A stretch of 14,557 bases of DNA, taken from CAYVSF01 sp046482855. Its GTDB lineage: Bacteria > Bacteroidota > Bacteroidia > Bacteroidales > UBA12077. The stretch is taken from NCBI GenBank assembly GCA_046482855.1, contig JAWOEH010000201.1:1-14557 (forward strand), written 5' to 3'. Shown in pieces: positions 7,101-13,894 of this stretch. The stretch's first letter is position 1. Every line of letters begins with the position of its first letter. A program made the position numbers and the translations under genes. The notes under the pieces are model-generated. The model did no database searches, had not been told where the DNA came from, and saw only the letters and a program-made list of their open reading frames with translations.

Positions 7101-8495
7101 TTAAAAATCTGCGTTTTTTGGGGTGCGAGGGAATGGAATCACATCACGAATATTGCTCATTCCTGTGACAAATAACATGAGGCGTTCAAAGCCGAGCCCA
7201 AATCCGCTGTGTGGAGCTGTTCCAAATTTTCGGGTCTCCATGTACCACCACAAGTCTTCCTCCGGAATTTCCAGCTCTTTCATGCGGTTATGAAGTTTCT
7301 CGTAATTTTCTTCCCGTTGTGAGCCGCCAATAATTTCTCCAATTTTTGGAAAGAGTACATCGAGTGCACGAACTGTTTTATTGTCATCGTTTTGCTTCAT
7401 GTAGAAGGCTTTTATCTCTTTCGGATAATCGGTGACAATCACCGGGCGCTTATAGTGTTTCTCTACCAGATAACGCTCGTGTTCCGATTGCAGATCCGTA
7501 CCCCAGTCTACGGGATATTCGAAAGTTTGTTTTGCCTCCTTTAATACCTCTACTGCTTCGGTGTATGTAATGCGCTGGAAATCGTTGCTTACAACCGCCT
7601 TTAAACGTTCAAGAAGCTCTTTATCAATCATGTTGTTCAGGAAGGCCAGATCTTCCGAACAGTGCTCCAGTGCATATTGAACCAAGTATTTTATGAAATC
7701 CTCGGCAAGATCCATATTATCTTTATTGTCGTAGAAAGCCATTTCCGGTTCAATCATCCAGAATTCGGCCAGGTGGCGTGGCGTATTGGAGTTTTCGGCA
7801 CGAAAGGTGGGGCCAAAAGTATAGATGTTAGATAAAGCCAGTGCCCCTAATTCGCCTTCAAGCTGTCCCGAAACCGTTAGATTTGTTGGCTTACCAAAAA
7901 AGTCTTTGCTATGATCAATCTTGTTGTCTTGGGTGCGTGGTGGTTCTGAAAGATCGAGCGTTGTTACATTGAACATCTCGCCTGCCCCCTCTGCGTCGGA
8001 TCCTGTGATAATGGGCGTATGCAGGTAGTAAAATTGGCGGTCGTTAAAGTATTTATGGATAGCAAACGACATCGCATGGCGAATGCGGAATACCGCCCCA
8101 AAGGTGTTGGTTCGAAACCGAAGGTGGGCGATGGAACGCAGAAACTCCATAGAGTGCCCCTTCTTTTGCAGAGGATAGGTCTGTGGATCGGCTGCCCCAT
8201 ACAGCTCTATTTCATGCGCTTGAATTTCAACGTTCTGTCCTTTGCCTTCGGATTTTACCAATTGTCCGGTAGCAGCAATGCATGCTCCCGTGGTAATATT
8301 ACGCATAGTCTCCTCGGGGAAATTGGCCACCTCGGCAACGAGTTGGATATTATGTAGGGTAGAACCATCATTTAATGCGATAAAAGCAATGTTCTTATTT
8401 CCTCTTTTTGTGCGCACCCAACCTTTTACATGAACTTCTCGGTTCGTTTCGCCCGAGGCTAGTAGCGCTTTTACAGTACTTCGGTTTTCAATCAT
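7101..8495 (-). CDS. asnS: Asparagine--tRNA ligase
   Basis: This 464-residue class IIb aminoacyl-tRNA synthetase charges tRNA(Asn) with asparagine in the cytosol. An OB-fold anticodon-binding domain covers about residues 15-105 (VKGWVRTKRGNKNIAFIALNDGS). The class II catalytic domain follows, with motif 2 at 231-251 (FRAENSNTPRHLAEFWM...) and motif 3 at 431-438 (GFGLGFER), ending in the conserved SNIRDVIPFPRTP tail. The FRAENSNTPRH and PFPRTP forms fit AsnRS rather than AspRS. The length is normal for bacterial AsnS. It is the first gene of the leftward group with rpoN and the PAP2-like gene; ATG 8495 is the first start after the promoter element and leaves a short leader. Confidence 0.97.
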   Translation of the reverse strand: MIENRSTVKALLASGETNREVHVKGWVRTKRGNKNIAFIALNDGSTLHNIQLVAEVANFPEETMRNITTGACIAATGQLVKSEGKGQNVEIQAHEIELYGAADPQTYPLQKKGHSMEFLRSIAHLRFRTNTFGAVFRIRHAMSFAIHKYFNDRQFYYLHTPIITGSDAEGAGEMFNVTTLDLSEPPRTQDNKIDHSKDFFGKPTNLTVSGQLEGELGALALSNIYTFGPTFRAENSNTPRHLAEFWMIEPEMAFYDNKDNMDLAEDFIKYLVQYALEHCSEDLAFLNNMIDKELLERLKAVVSNDFQRITYTEAVEVLKEAKQTFEYPVDWGTDLQSEHERYLVEKHYKRPVIVTDYPKEIKAFYMKQNDDNKTVRALDVLFPKIGEIIGGSQREENYEKLHNRMKELEIPEEDLWWYMETRKFGTAPHSGFGLGFERLMLFVTGMSNIRDVIPFPRTPKNADF

Positions 8496-8517
8496 AATGC
8501 ATCGGTATTTTGGTAGA

Positions 8518-8525
8518 CAAAAATA
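8518..8525 (-). promoter_or_regulatory. -7 promoter element for the asnS-rpoN operon
   Basis: On the minus strand these bases read TATTTTTG, a perfect TAnnTTTG match, about 22 bases upstream of ATG 8495. A TGTG lies 18 bases further upstream (8544-8547) and matches three of four bases of the -33 box at a slightly short spacing. The expected leader is only about 15 bases, leaving no room for a T-box or other leader control of asnS. Confidence 0.55.
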
Positions 8526-8613
8526 ACATATTTCTGCCTATATCACACCTATTCCGGCATAAGAATCGGCAATAGGGATGGAAAAAGCGTTGTTGGATAA
8601 CCCGCGAATATAC

Positions 8614-8644
8614 TTGACAAAAAGCGCTTTTTTTCGTATATTTT
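8614..8644 (+). promoter_or_regulatory. Promoter with a palindromic spacer for the hypothetical-Usp operon
   Basis: TTGACA at 8614-8619 and TATATT at 8637-8642 are separated by exactly 17 bases, close to the E. coli sigma-70 ideal. Read in Bacteroidota terms, the same stretch gives TTG, 20 bases, TATATTTT (seven of eight matches to TAnnTTTG). The spacer holds the perfect 14-base palindrome AAAAAGCGCTTTTT (8619-8632), which could be an operator. Transcription would start near 8650, about 65 bases before ATG 8716. This is the best-formed promoter for the rightward pair; control through the palindrome is inference. Confidence 0.6.
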
Positions 8645-8715
8645 AAAAAACTATTGCCTACCTCTTTGGGGAATGCCCTCATTAACGTTGGTTGCTGTAA
8701 ATGATATAAAACCAT

Positions 8716-9510
8716 ATGACTATGAATAAATGGAACTTGCAAGTAAAGATCTTTCAGGATAAACAGCTAAACAAACAAGCTGAGTTTCTTCTGCTTGATA
8801 TTCTTCAGATGTTTGATGAAATGATACCTGAAGGCCCCCCCCTAGGGAAAAAACGGCTTGAGGTAATTAATGATCATACCGGAGGGCCAACGCTTTATTG
8901 GCCATTGGCCAAGGACTATTACCGAATCGGGCTGAATGTTTCCGATCTTTTCTATAATCAACTCGCATTTCAGTTTACCCAGGAGTTCTGTAACCTTTAT
9001 TGTGATCCGCGCATTTATAATTGGTTTACTGAATTGATTTGTCATATAGCATCGCTCTATAGTCTCGATTACCTGAGTGCCAAATGGGAGGAACAGCCCC
9101 CCAGCGATGAGTTGAAAGAGTATTGGGATAATTTCGATAGCTATAAAAGTCATTTACTGGGAGCCGCTTTTAGTAAAGTGGACATGGTAAAGTATCAGGT
9201 CTCAAATGAATGGGTGCCTTATCAGATTAATAAACTAAGAAACAAGGACAAGCTCAATCGGGGCAAGTTATTGATCATTGCTTATGAGTTGTTGCCCTTG
9301 TTTAAACAGTACCCTAATAGTTGGCGGATATTTCCTTATGTAGGGAAAGCCTCGGAACCAGCACCTCCCGATAACCCCGAGATTCTTGTGACGAACCGGC
9401 GAACACTGCCTGATTTTCAGAAGCTTCTGGAGTTGGCTCCAGATAATACCCAGGAGTTTTTAACAAAATTGCTGAATAAGTGTGGTATTAATACACTCAA
9501 ATCAGCTTAA
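8716..9510 (+). CDS. Hypothetical protein, possibly a zincin-like protein with a degenerate HExxH motif
   Basis: The protein is 264 residues (ATG at 8722 is an equally possible start), soluble, with no signal peptide or membrane segment. The middle, LAFQFTQEFCNLY (83-95) followed by NWFTELICHIASLYSLDYL (102-120) and AKWEEQPP (122-129), recalls from memory a family of bacterial hypothetical proteins that read roughly QFAHELCHVL...NWFEExLCExASLFAL...WqtxPP, i.e. putative zinc peptidases. Here both His of HExxH are replaced (Gln89, Asn93), so if homologous the protein has probably lost metal binding. The remainder (about 130-264) is mixed helical with a QYPNSWRIFPYVG segment and no recognised motif. 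It begins the rightward operon and is followed 11 bases later by the DUF2007-Usp gene, suggesting a shared stress-related role. Family placement is tentative. Confidence 0.7.
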   Translation: MTMNKWNLQVKIFQDKQLNKQAEFLLLDILQMFDEMIPEGPPLGKKRLEVINDHTGGPTLYWPLAKDYYRIGLNVSDLFYNQLAFQFTQEFCNLYCDPRIYNWFTELICHIASLYSLDYLSAKWEEQPPSDELKEYWDNFDSYKSHLLGAAFSKVDMVKYQVSNEWVPYQINKLRNKDKLNRGKLLIIAYELLPLFKQYPNSWRIFPYVGKASEPAPPDNPEILVTNRRTLPDFQKLLELAPDNTQEFLTKLLNKCGINTLKSA

Positions 9511-9521
9511 AATCTAGTAAT

Positions 9522-10637
9522 ATGGAAGAAAAACTGGTAACTATCGCGGTGCAAACCTATAGTCGAGCTCAAATTTTACAAACTCGTTTGCAGGACGAGG
9601 GCATCGACTGCTACCTGACAAATGTAAATTTGATTAACTCGGTAATTTCCGGAGGCGTTAAGGTACGCGTAAATGAAAAAGATTTAGAGCACGCTCTACA
9701 AATCGTCGAAAAAGTTTCCGAATTGTATCGAAAAGAAGAGGACGAATTCCCGACGAAGCAGGTACAGCGTATTCTTGTTCCCATCGATTTTTCTGATTAT
9801 TCAGTTAATGCATGTCAGTATGCTGTAGGATTGGCGGCCAAGCTTGGTGCGGAAATTAAATTGATGCACGTATATTACAACCCTATTATTAATTCCATGC
9901 CGCTTACTGACACCTACTATTATCAGGTGAATATGGACGAAATCATCCGGGAGATAGAGGTGCGGGCGAAAAGAAACATGGAAAAGTTCTACCAGGATTT
10001 ACAAAAGCGTATTGCCGATGAGGGCATTAAAGGCGTAAAGCTTGATTATGCCTTGCAACGAGGTATTGCCAGCGAAGAGATCATTCGCAAAAGTGAGGAA
10101 TACAATCCGGATGTAATAATAATTGGCACACGTGGTGCCGGTGAACAGGAAAATGATCTGATCGGTAGCGTAACTGCCAAAGTGATGGAAGAGGCTGAAG
10201 TTCCTCTTTTAGTAATTCCGGAAGATGCCCAATACGACGGTATTCATACGATTAATATTTTGTATGTAACCGATTTTGATGACTCTGATTATACAGCTAT
10301 CAGGAAGCTTTTGCGTCTTATGGAACCCTTCTCTGTTCGGTTTTATTGTATGCATGTTGGCGATACTAAAAGCTCAGCCTGGGATAAAGCCAAGATGAAT
10401 CAATTGCGGGAAAAGTTAGCCGAATTGGGTCCGAGCCGAGAGGTCGATTGTCAGATTGTGGAGGGGGATGATACCCTAAAAGCTGTTCAGGCTTATATTA
10501 AGGAGAAACATATTGATATCTTATCCATGGTAACGCACAAGCAAGGTTTGTTGGCACGTATATTCCGTCCTGACATGGCCAGAAAGGTGCTTTTCCATAC
10601 CAATACTCCTTTCCTTGTTTTTCATGCGAAAGACTAG
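9522..10637 (+). CDS. DUF2007-UspA-UspA fusion universal stress protein
   Basis: The 371-residue cytosolic protein has three parts. Residues about 4-66 form a DUF2007-like ferredoxin-fold domain (VTIAVQTYSRAQILQTRLQDEGIDCYL ... GGVKVRVNEKDLEHAL, the typical pattern for this presumed signal-transducing domain; shown split, not contiguous). A first Usp domain (about 82-234) starts with RILVPIDFSDYS and carries the complete nucleotide-binding motif Gx2Gx9GS as GTRG...GS (202-216), so it should bind ATP. A second Usp domain (about 244-370) begins ILYVTDFDDSD, but at the equivalent site has SMVTHKQGLLARIF, lacking the glycines, so it is probably a non-binding partner. Usp proteins act in starvation and stress responses, usually as dimers; a tandem pair may form an internal dimer. 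It is the second gene of its operon. The stop is 12 bases from the convergent ispD stop with no terminator visible. Confidence 0.85.
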   Translation: MEEKLVTIAVQTYSRAQILQTRLQDEGIDCYLTNVNLINSVISGGVKVRVNEKDLEHALQIVEKVSELYRKEEDEFPTKQVQRILVPIDFSDYSVNACQYAVGLAAKLGAEIKLMHVYYNPIINSMPLTDTYYYQVNMDEIIREIEVRAKRNMEKFYQDLQKRIADEGIKGVKLDYALQRGIASEEIIRKSEEYNPDVIIIGTRGAGEQENDLIGSVTAKVMEEAEVPLLVIPEDAQYDGIHTINILYVTDFDDSDYTAIRKLLRLMEPFSVRFYCMHVGDTKSSAWDKAKMNQLREKLAELGPSREVDCQIVEGDDTLKAVQAYIKEKHIDILSMVTHKQGLLARIFRPDMARKVLFHTNTPFLVFHAKD

Positions 10638-10649
10638 GATCGTATCTTA

Positions 10650-11315
10650 CTAATCCCACCAGAGTTCTGCCAGGGCAATGTCCGTTGGGTGGGTGATTTT
10701 AATATTGGTACGAGATCCTTCTGTCAGGAAGATCTTTGTTCCTGTGGCTTCAACCACTGAGGCATCGTCTGTAAAGCTTGCCTGCCATTTTTGGCGGTAA
10801 GCTTTTTTTATAATAGTTGCTTGAAAACACTGGGGGGTTTGTACCAATCGAAAGTGTTCCCGGTTCATGGGTAAGGATCCGTCGGGTGTTAATTGTCGGA
10901 GAGAGTCTGTCAATGGCACCGACGGGATAGCAGCTCCGTGAAGTTTTGCCGCCTCCAGGGTTTCTTTAATCGTATTGTTGCTTACCAGGGGACGTACACC
11001 ATCGTGTATGCCAATAACTCCTTCATTCGGTGCGTGCGTGAGGCCATTTTGCACCGAGTGGAAACGTGTCTTTCCCCCGCCAACAAGGGTGTGTGGTATT
11101 GTAAACCGCTCGTCGCGGCAGATTTCTTTCCATCGTTCTATCTCCCATTCGGGCAGCACAACTACAATAAGGCTCTGAGGATCAAATGTGTGAAAAGTGC
11201 GAAGGGTGCGCATAAGCACCACTTCGCCTTTAATTTTTATGAGTTGCTTAGGGAGCTGAGTGCCCATGCGTTTACCCGTTCCACCTGCGGTAATTATAAA
11301 CGTAGTCATTGTCAT
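10650..11315 (-). CDS. ispD: 2-C-methyl-D-erythritol 4-phosphate cytidylyltransferase
   Basis: The 221-residue enzyme catalyses the third step of the MEP isoprenoid pathway, joining MEP and CTP to give CDP-methylerythritol. Seen motifs: the nucleotide-binding loop ITAGGTGKRMGTQLPKQ (8-24, with Lys/Arg15-16 and Lys23 as the expected catalytic bases), GGGKTRFHSVQNGL (79-92), IHDGVRPL (103-110, Asp105), VPLTDSL (133-139), FRLVQTPQCF (155-164), TDDASVVE (182-189) and NIKITHP (204-210, Lys206). The set is complete and the length is normal. The start codon at 11315 shares one base with the TAA stop of the upstream acyl-CoA synthetase gene (TAATG), implying translational coupling; ATG 11309 is an alternative start. 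The partner ispF is not adjacent. Confidence 0.96.
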   Translation of the reverse strand: MTMTTFIITAGGTGKRMGTQLPKQLIKIKGEVVLMRTLRTFHTFDPQSLIVVVLPEWEIERWKEICRDERFTIPHTLVGGGKTRFHSVQNGLTHAPNEGVIGIHDGVRPLVSNNTIKETLEAAKLHGAAIPSVPLTDSLRQLTPDGSLPMNREHFRLVQTPQCFQATIIKKAYRQKWQASFTDDASVVEATGTKIFLTEGSRTNIKITHPTDIALAELWWD

Positions 11316-12973
11316 TATTCCGAAACCGAATATAAATAACGCTTAATACTTCTTTTAGGCGTTTTTTCAAACTCCTCGGGATGGATCCGAACTTTTGCCA
11401 CTTGCATATATTTGGGAAGAATTTTGTTGATCTCCTTGCGGTATCCTTCCAGCTTTTCTTCAAGCACCTTTTCGGCTATTCCCAACGCGTCCACCGTATC
11501 GTAATCGGGGTAAAGTAGTGCAACTATCTTGCGTTCAGAGTCGATAACAACGGATTCCTGAACTAAGGGCATGTTGTTGTATTTGGTTTCGATCTCTTCG
11601 GGATAAATATTCTCGCCACTGGGGCCTAAAATAAGGCTCTTACTACGTCCCTTAATGAAGATATTCTCTTTTTCATCAATTACGCCTAAATCGCCCGTGT
11701 GCAGCCATCCGTCCTTATCCAGGGCATTGTTGGTGGCCTCCTCATTTTTGTAATAGCCATACATAAGATTTTCGCCCTTAACCAAAATTTCGCCCACTTC
11801 ATTGTAAGGATCGGCAGAGTCGATGCGTATGTCGAGGGAATCAACAAGTTTCCCAACGGATCGGAACTTGCGCTTATCCCAATTAGCGTAACTGATAAGG
11901 GGACCACATTCGGTCATGCCATATCCGGTAGAGAATCGGAAATTTATCTTGGTTAAAAAATCTTCCACTTCCGGACTTATTGCTGCTCCGCCAATAACCA
12001 CTTCACTGAATTTTCCCCCAAATACCTGGTTGAGTTTGTTTTTGATCTTACTGTGAATAGCCTTATCCAGCAAGGGAACTTTTAACATGGTTCGCATGGG
12101 ATTTTTGTCCAGAATTGGAAGGATCTGTTTCTTGTAGATCTTCTCAATGATTAAGGGTACCGTAATCACTATAGAAGGTTGCACCTCTTGAAAAGCCTGA
12201 ATAATGATTTTGGGCGAGGGGGTACGTGTTAAAAAGTGAATATGGCACCCTTTGGAAAAGGGCCATAAAAATTCAAACGCACAGCCATAGGTGTGAGCCA
12301 GGGGCAAAAAGGAAACAATGGAATCGCCTGCTTCAATGGGCATGTTGTTCCATGCATAATGAATATTTGCAGCCAGACTGTTTAGAGGCAACACTACCCC
12401 TTTCGAAAAACCTGTAGTTCCCGACGTATAATTTAATACGCCTACTTCCTTATTGCTGATCGAATCCAGTTTAAAATCATCTGCATTAAAAGAATCACCG
12501 ATTTTGTCAGTAAATAATTTGTCGATGTTTTTCCGGCTTTTGGTTACGTGTTTTGAACGAGAAATGGTGAGTGAAAAGTCTGTAAGTGATAAGATCGCTT
12601 TTAATTCCGGCATACAACTTTCGTCCAGGTTTTCCCAGATAGGATCGCCCACAAATAGCATTTTACTATCGCTATGATTAACAATGTGGTGAATATCATT
12701 AGGAAGAAAGTCCGGAAGAATTGGTACAACTACGGCGCCATAAGTTATAATCGAAAGGTAGGTTGTTGCCCAGTTCGCTGAATTCTTTCCCAGTAATGAG
12801 ATCTTGTCGCCTTTTTTGATACCCGCTTCTTCGTAAATAATATGAAGCTTCTTAATTCGGCGTGCAACATCTTTGTACTTGTAGCATTTGCCCTGGTAGT
12901 CGGTAAGTGCCGGTAAATCCCAGTTTTCAACCAGGCTGTTACCAATATACTCAATGAAGTTTTCTTTTATCAT
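11315..12973 (-). CDS. Long-chain fatty acid--CoA ligase (AMP-binding, FadD/LACS-like)
   Basis: The 552-residue adenylate-forming enzyme of the ANL superfamily activates fatty acids with ATP and then CoA. Motifs in order: P-loop YTSGTTGFSKG (182-192), FLPLAHTYG (222-230), IGGAAISP (327-334), YGMTECGP (351-358), WLHTGDLG (423-430, Asp428) and the hinge KGRSKSLILGPSGENIYPEEIE (441-462; Arg443). The form LGPSGENIYPEEIE and FEKTPKRSIKRYLY are familiar from Bacteroidota family members. In the C-terminal motif the usual adenylation lysine (the K of GKxxR or TPTxKxKR) aligns without gaps with Ser542; Lys540 and Lys544 flank it. There is no membrane helix. A -7 element lies upstream (13002-13009), and ispD follows through a TAATG overlap. 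The exact acyl chain specificity is not readable. Confidence 0.92.
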   Translation of the reverse strand: MIKENFIEYIGNSLVENWDLPALTDYQGKCYKYKDVARRIKKLHIIYEEAGIKKGDKISLLGKNSANWATTYLSIITYGAVVVPILPDFLPNDIHHIVNHSDSKMLFVGDPIWENLDESCMPELKAILSLTDFSLTISRSKHVTKSRKNIDKLFTDKIGDSFNADDFKLDSISNKEVGVLNYTSGTTGFSKGVVLPLNSLAANIHYAWNNMPIEAGDSIVSFLPLAHTYGCAFEFLWPFSKGCHIHFLTRTPSPKIIIQAFQEVQPSIVITVPLIIEKIYKKQILPILDKNPMRTMLKVPLLDKAIHSKIKNKLNQVFGGKFSEVVIGGAAISPEVEDFLTKINFRFSTGYGMTECGPLISYANWDKRKFRSVGKLVDSLDIRIDSADPYNEVGEILVKGENLMYGYYKNEEATNNALDKDGWLHTGDLGVIDEKENIFIKGRSKSLILGPSGENIYPEEIETKYNNMPLVQESVVIDSERKIVALLYPDYDTVDALGIAEKVLEEKLEGYRKEINKILPKYMQVAKVRIHPEEFEKTPKRSIKRYLYSVSE

Positions 12974-13001
12974 ACATGCTGTGTTAGATCATTGTAACAT
13001 A

Positions 13002-13009
13002 CAAACATA
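13002..13009 (-). promoter_or_regulatory. -7 promoter element for the acyl-CoA synthetase-ispD operon
   Basis: On the minus strand these bases read TATGTTTG, a perfect match to TAnnTTTG, 28 bases before ATG 12973. An A-run on the + strand (13009-13017) makes a T-tract just upstream of it. No -33 TTTG is found at the expected distance, so recognition may rely on the -7 element and the A/T tract. Confidence 0.5.
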
Positions 13010-13086
13010 AAAAAAAATGTAGATAATTGTACTTTTCCTAAATGTAAGCTCAGTAAGTCTCTATTATACAAGGAACTTTTAAACCT

Positions 13087-13118
13087 TTTGTTCAAAGAGG
13101 ATTAATTCACTAAATTTA
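13087..13118 (+). promoter_or_regulatory. Promoter and ribosome-binding region of the APS reductase gene
   Basis: TTTG at 13087-13090 and TAAATTTA at 13111-13118 (seven of eight matches to TAnnTTTG) are separated by exactly 20 bases, the favoured Bacteroidota spacing. Transcription should begin around 13125, leaving a leader of under 20 bases. A fair Shine-Dalgarno, TAAGGAA (13133-13139), precedes ATG 13143. Such a short leader excludes a SAM or other riboswitch; any sulfur control must act at the promoter. Confidence 0.6.
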
Positions 13119-13142
13119 CCGCTCATAAAAATTAAGGAATCT

Positions 13143-13859
13143 ATGAACGCACAGGAAATAGCAATAGAACTTGGAAAGCTACATGAATCATCTACCGCTG
13201 AGGAGACTTTGAAGCAGTTGGTGGAAAAGTTCGGTTCAAAAATTGCTTTCGCCAGTAGTCTTGGCGCCGAGGATCAAGTGATAACACATATGTTGGCTGC
13301 TATTGATAAAAATGTAAAGATCTTTACCCTTGATACAGGCCGTTTATTCCCCGAAACCTACCAACTAATTGACAAAACGAATACCACCTACGGGATAAAC
13401 ATTGAGGTATATTTTCCTGACTATAAGCAGGTGGAGGAAATGGTAGCCCAAAAAGGCATTAACTTGTTTTACGATAGTATTGAGAATCGCAAGGAGTGTT
13501 GTTATATCCGTAAGGTCGTTCCGCTTAAACGTGCATTCTCTACTCTCGATGCATGGATTTGCGGACTCCGGCGCGAACAGTCCATTACCCGGTTTGGAAA
13601 TAAACGTGTGGAGTGGGATGAAGCAAACGAGTTAATAAAAGTAAATCCGCTTATCGATTGGAGTGAAGAAGATGTTTGGGAGTATATTAAGAAGCACGCT
13701 ATCCCTTATAACGAATTGCATGATGAAGGGTATCCAAGTATTGGCTGCCAGCCATGCACGCGAGCAGTAAAGCCAGGTGAGGATGTGCGTGCCGGACGAT
13801 GGTGGTGGGAACAACCCGAAAAGCGAGAGTGTGGCCTACATAACCGACCTGTGAAATAA
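13143..13859 (+). CDS. cysH: Assimilatory APS reductase ([4Fe-4S] phosphoadenylyl/adenylyl-sulfate reductase family)
   Basis: The 238-residue enzyme reduces adenylyl sulfate to sulfite and AMP in sulfate assimilation, using thioredoxin-type reductants. The PP-loop-like ASSLGAEDQ (37-45), FTLDTGRLFPETY (61-73) and ICGLRREQS (139-147) bind the nucleotide. Four cysteines of the cluster site are present: the CC pair at 119-120 (RKECCYIRK) and CQPC at 202-205. The catalytic cysteine is in KRECGLH (Cys230). The CC...CxxC pairs are known to mark cluster-containing reductases, generally APS-using, whereas E. coli-type PAPS reductases lack them, so APS is the likelier substrate. It stands alone, with its own promoter and terminator; no sulfate adenylyltransferase (cysDN) or sulfite reductase is adjacent. 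The symbol is used in the broad family sense. Confidence 0.94.
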   Translation: MNAQEIAIELGKLHESSTAEETLKQLVEKFGSKIAFASSLGAEDQVITHMLAAIDKNVKIFTLDTGRLFPETYQLIDKTNTTYGINIEVYFPDYKQVEEMVAQKGINLFYDSIENRKECCYIRKVVPLKRAFSTLDAWICGLRREQSITRFGNKRVEWDEANELIKVNPLIDWSEEDVWEYIKKHAIPYNELHDEGYPSIGCQPCTRAVKPGEDVRAGRWWWEQPEKRECGLHNRPVK

Positions 13860-13865
13860 AATAAG

Positions 13866-13894
13866 AAAGGGAGCCTTAAAGCTCCCTTTTTTTT
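13866..13894. terminator. Rho-independent terminator, probably shared by the convergent genes
   Basis: AAAGGGAGC (13866-13874) pairs perfectly with GCTCCCTTT (13881-13889) around a six-base loop, and an eight-T run (13887-13894) follows on the + strand. It ends cysH transcripts. Reading leftward, the same hairpin lies directly after the stop of the T9SS cargo gene, whose TAA is at 13893-13895, and is followed by a T-rich stretch, so it may work in both directions. Confidence 0.92.

Noticed and set aside
8496..8715. Sigma-54 (-24/-12) promoter near rpoN-linked genes
   Set aside because: I looked for GG-10 bases-GC arrangements resembling TGGCAC-N5-TTGC and found no convincing match; the elements present fit the housekeeping sigma factor.
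8488..8742. 84-codon minus-strand frame over the asnS upstream region
   Set aside because: It covers the divergent promoter region, overlaps the ends of both flanking genes and shows no recognisable protein features.
12974..13142. Sulfur-responsive riboswitch upstream of the APS reductase gene
   Set aside because: The best promoter leaves a leader of fewer than 20 bases and no SAM-type fold was seen.
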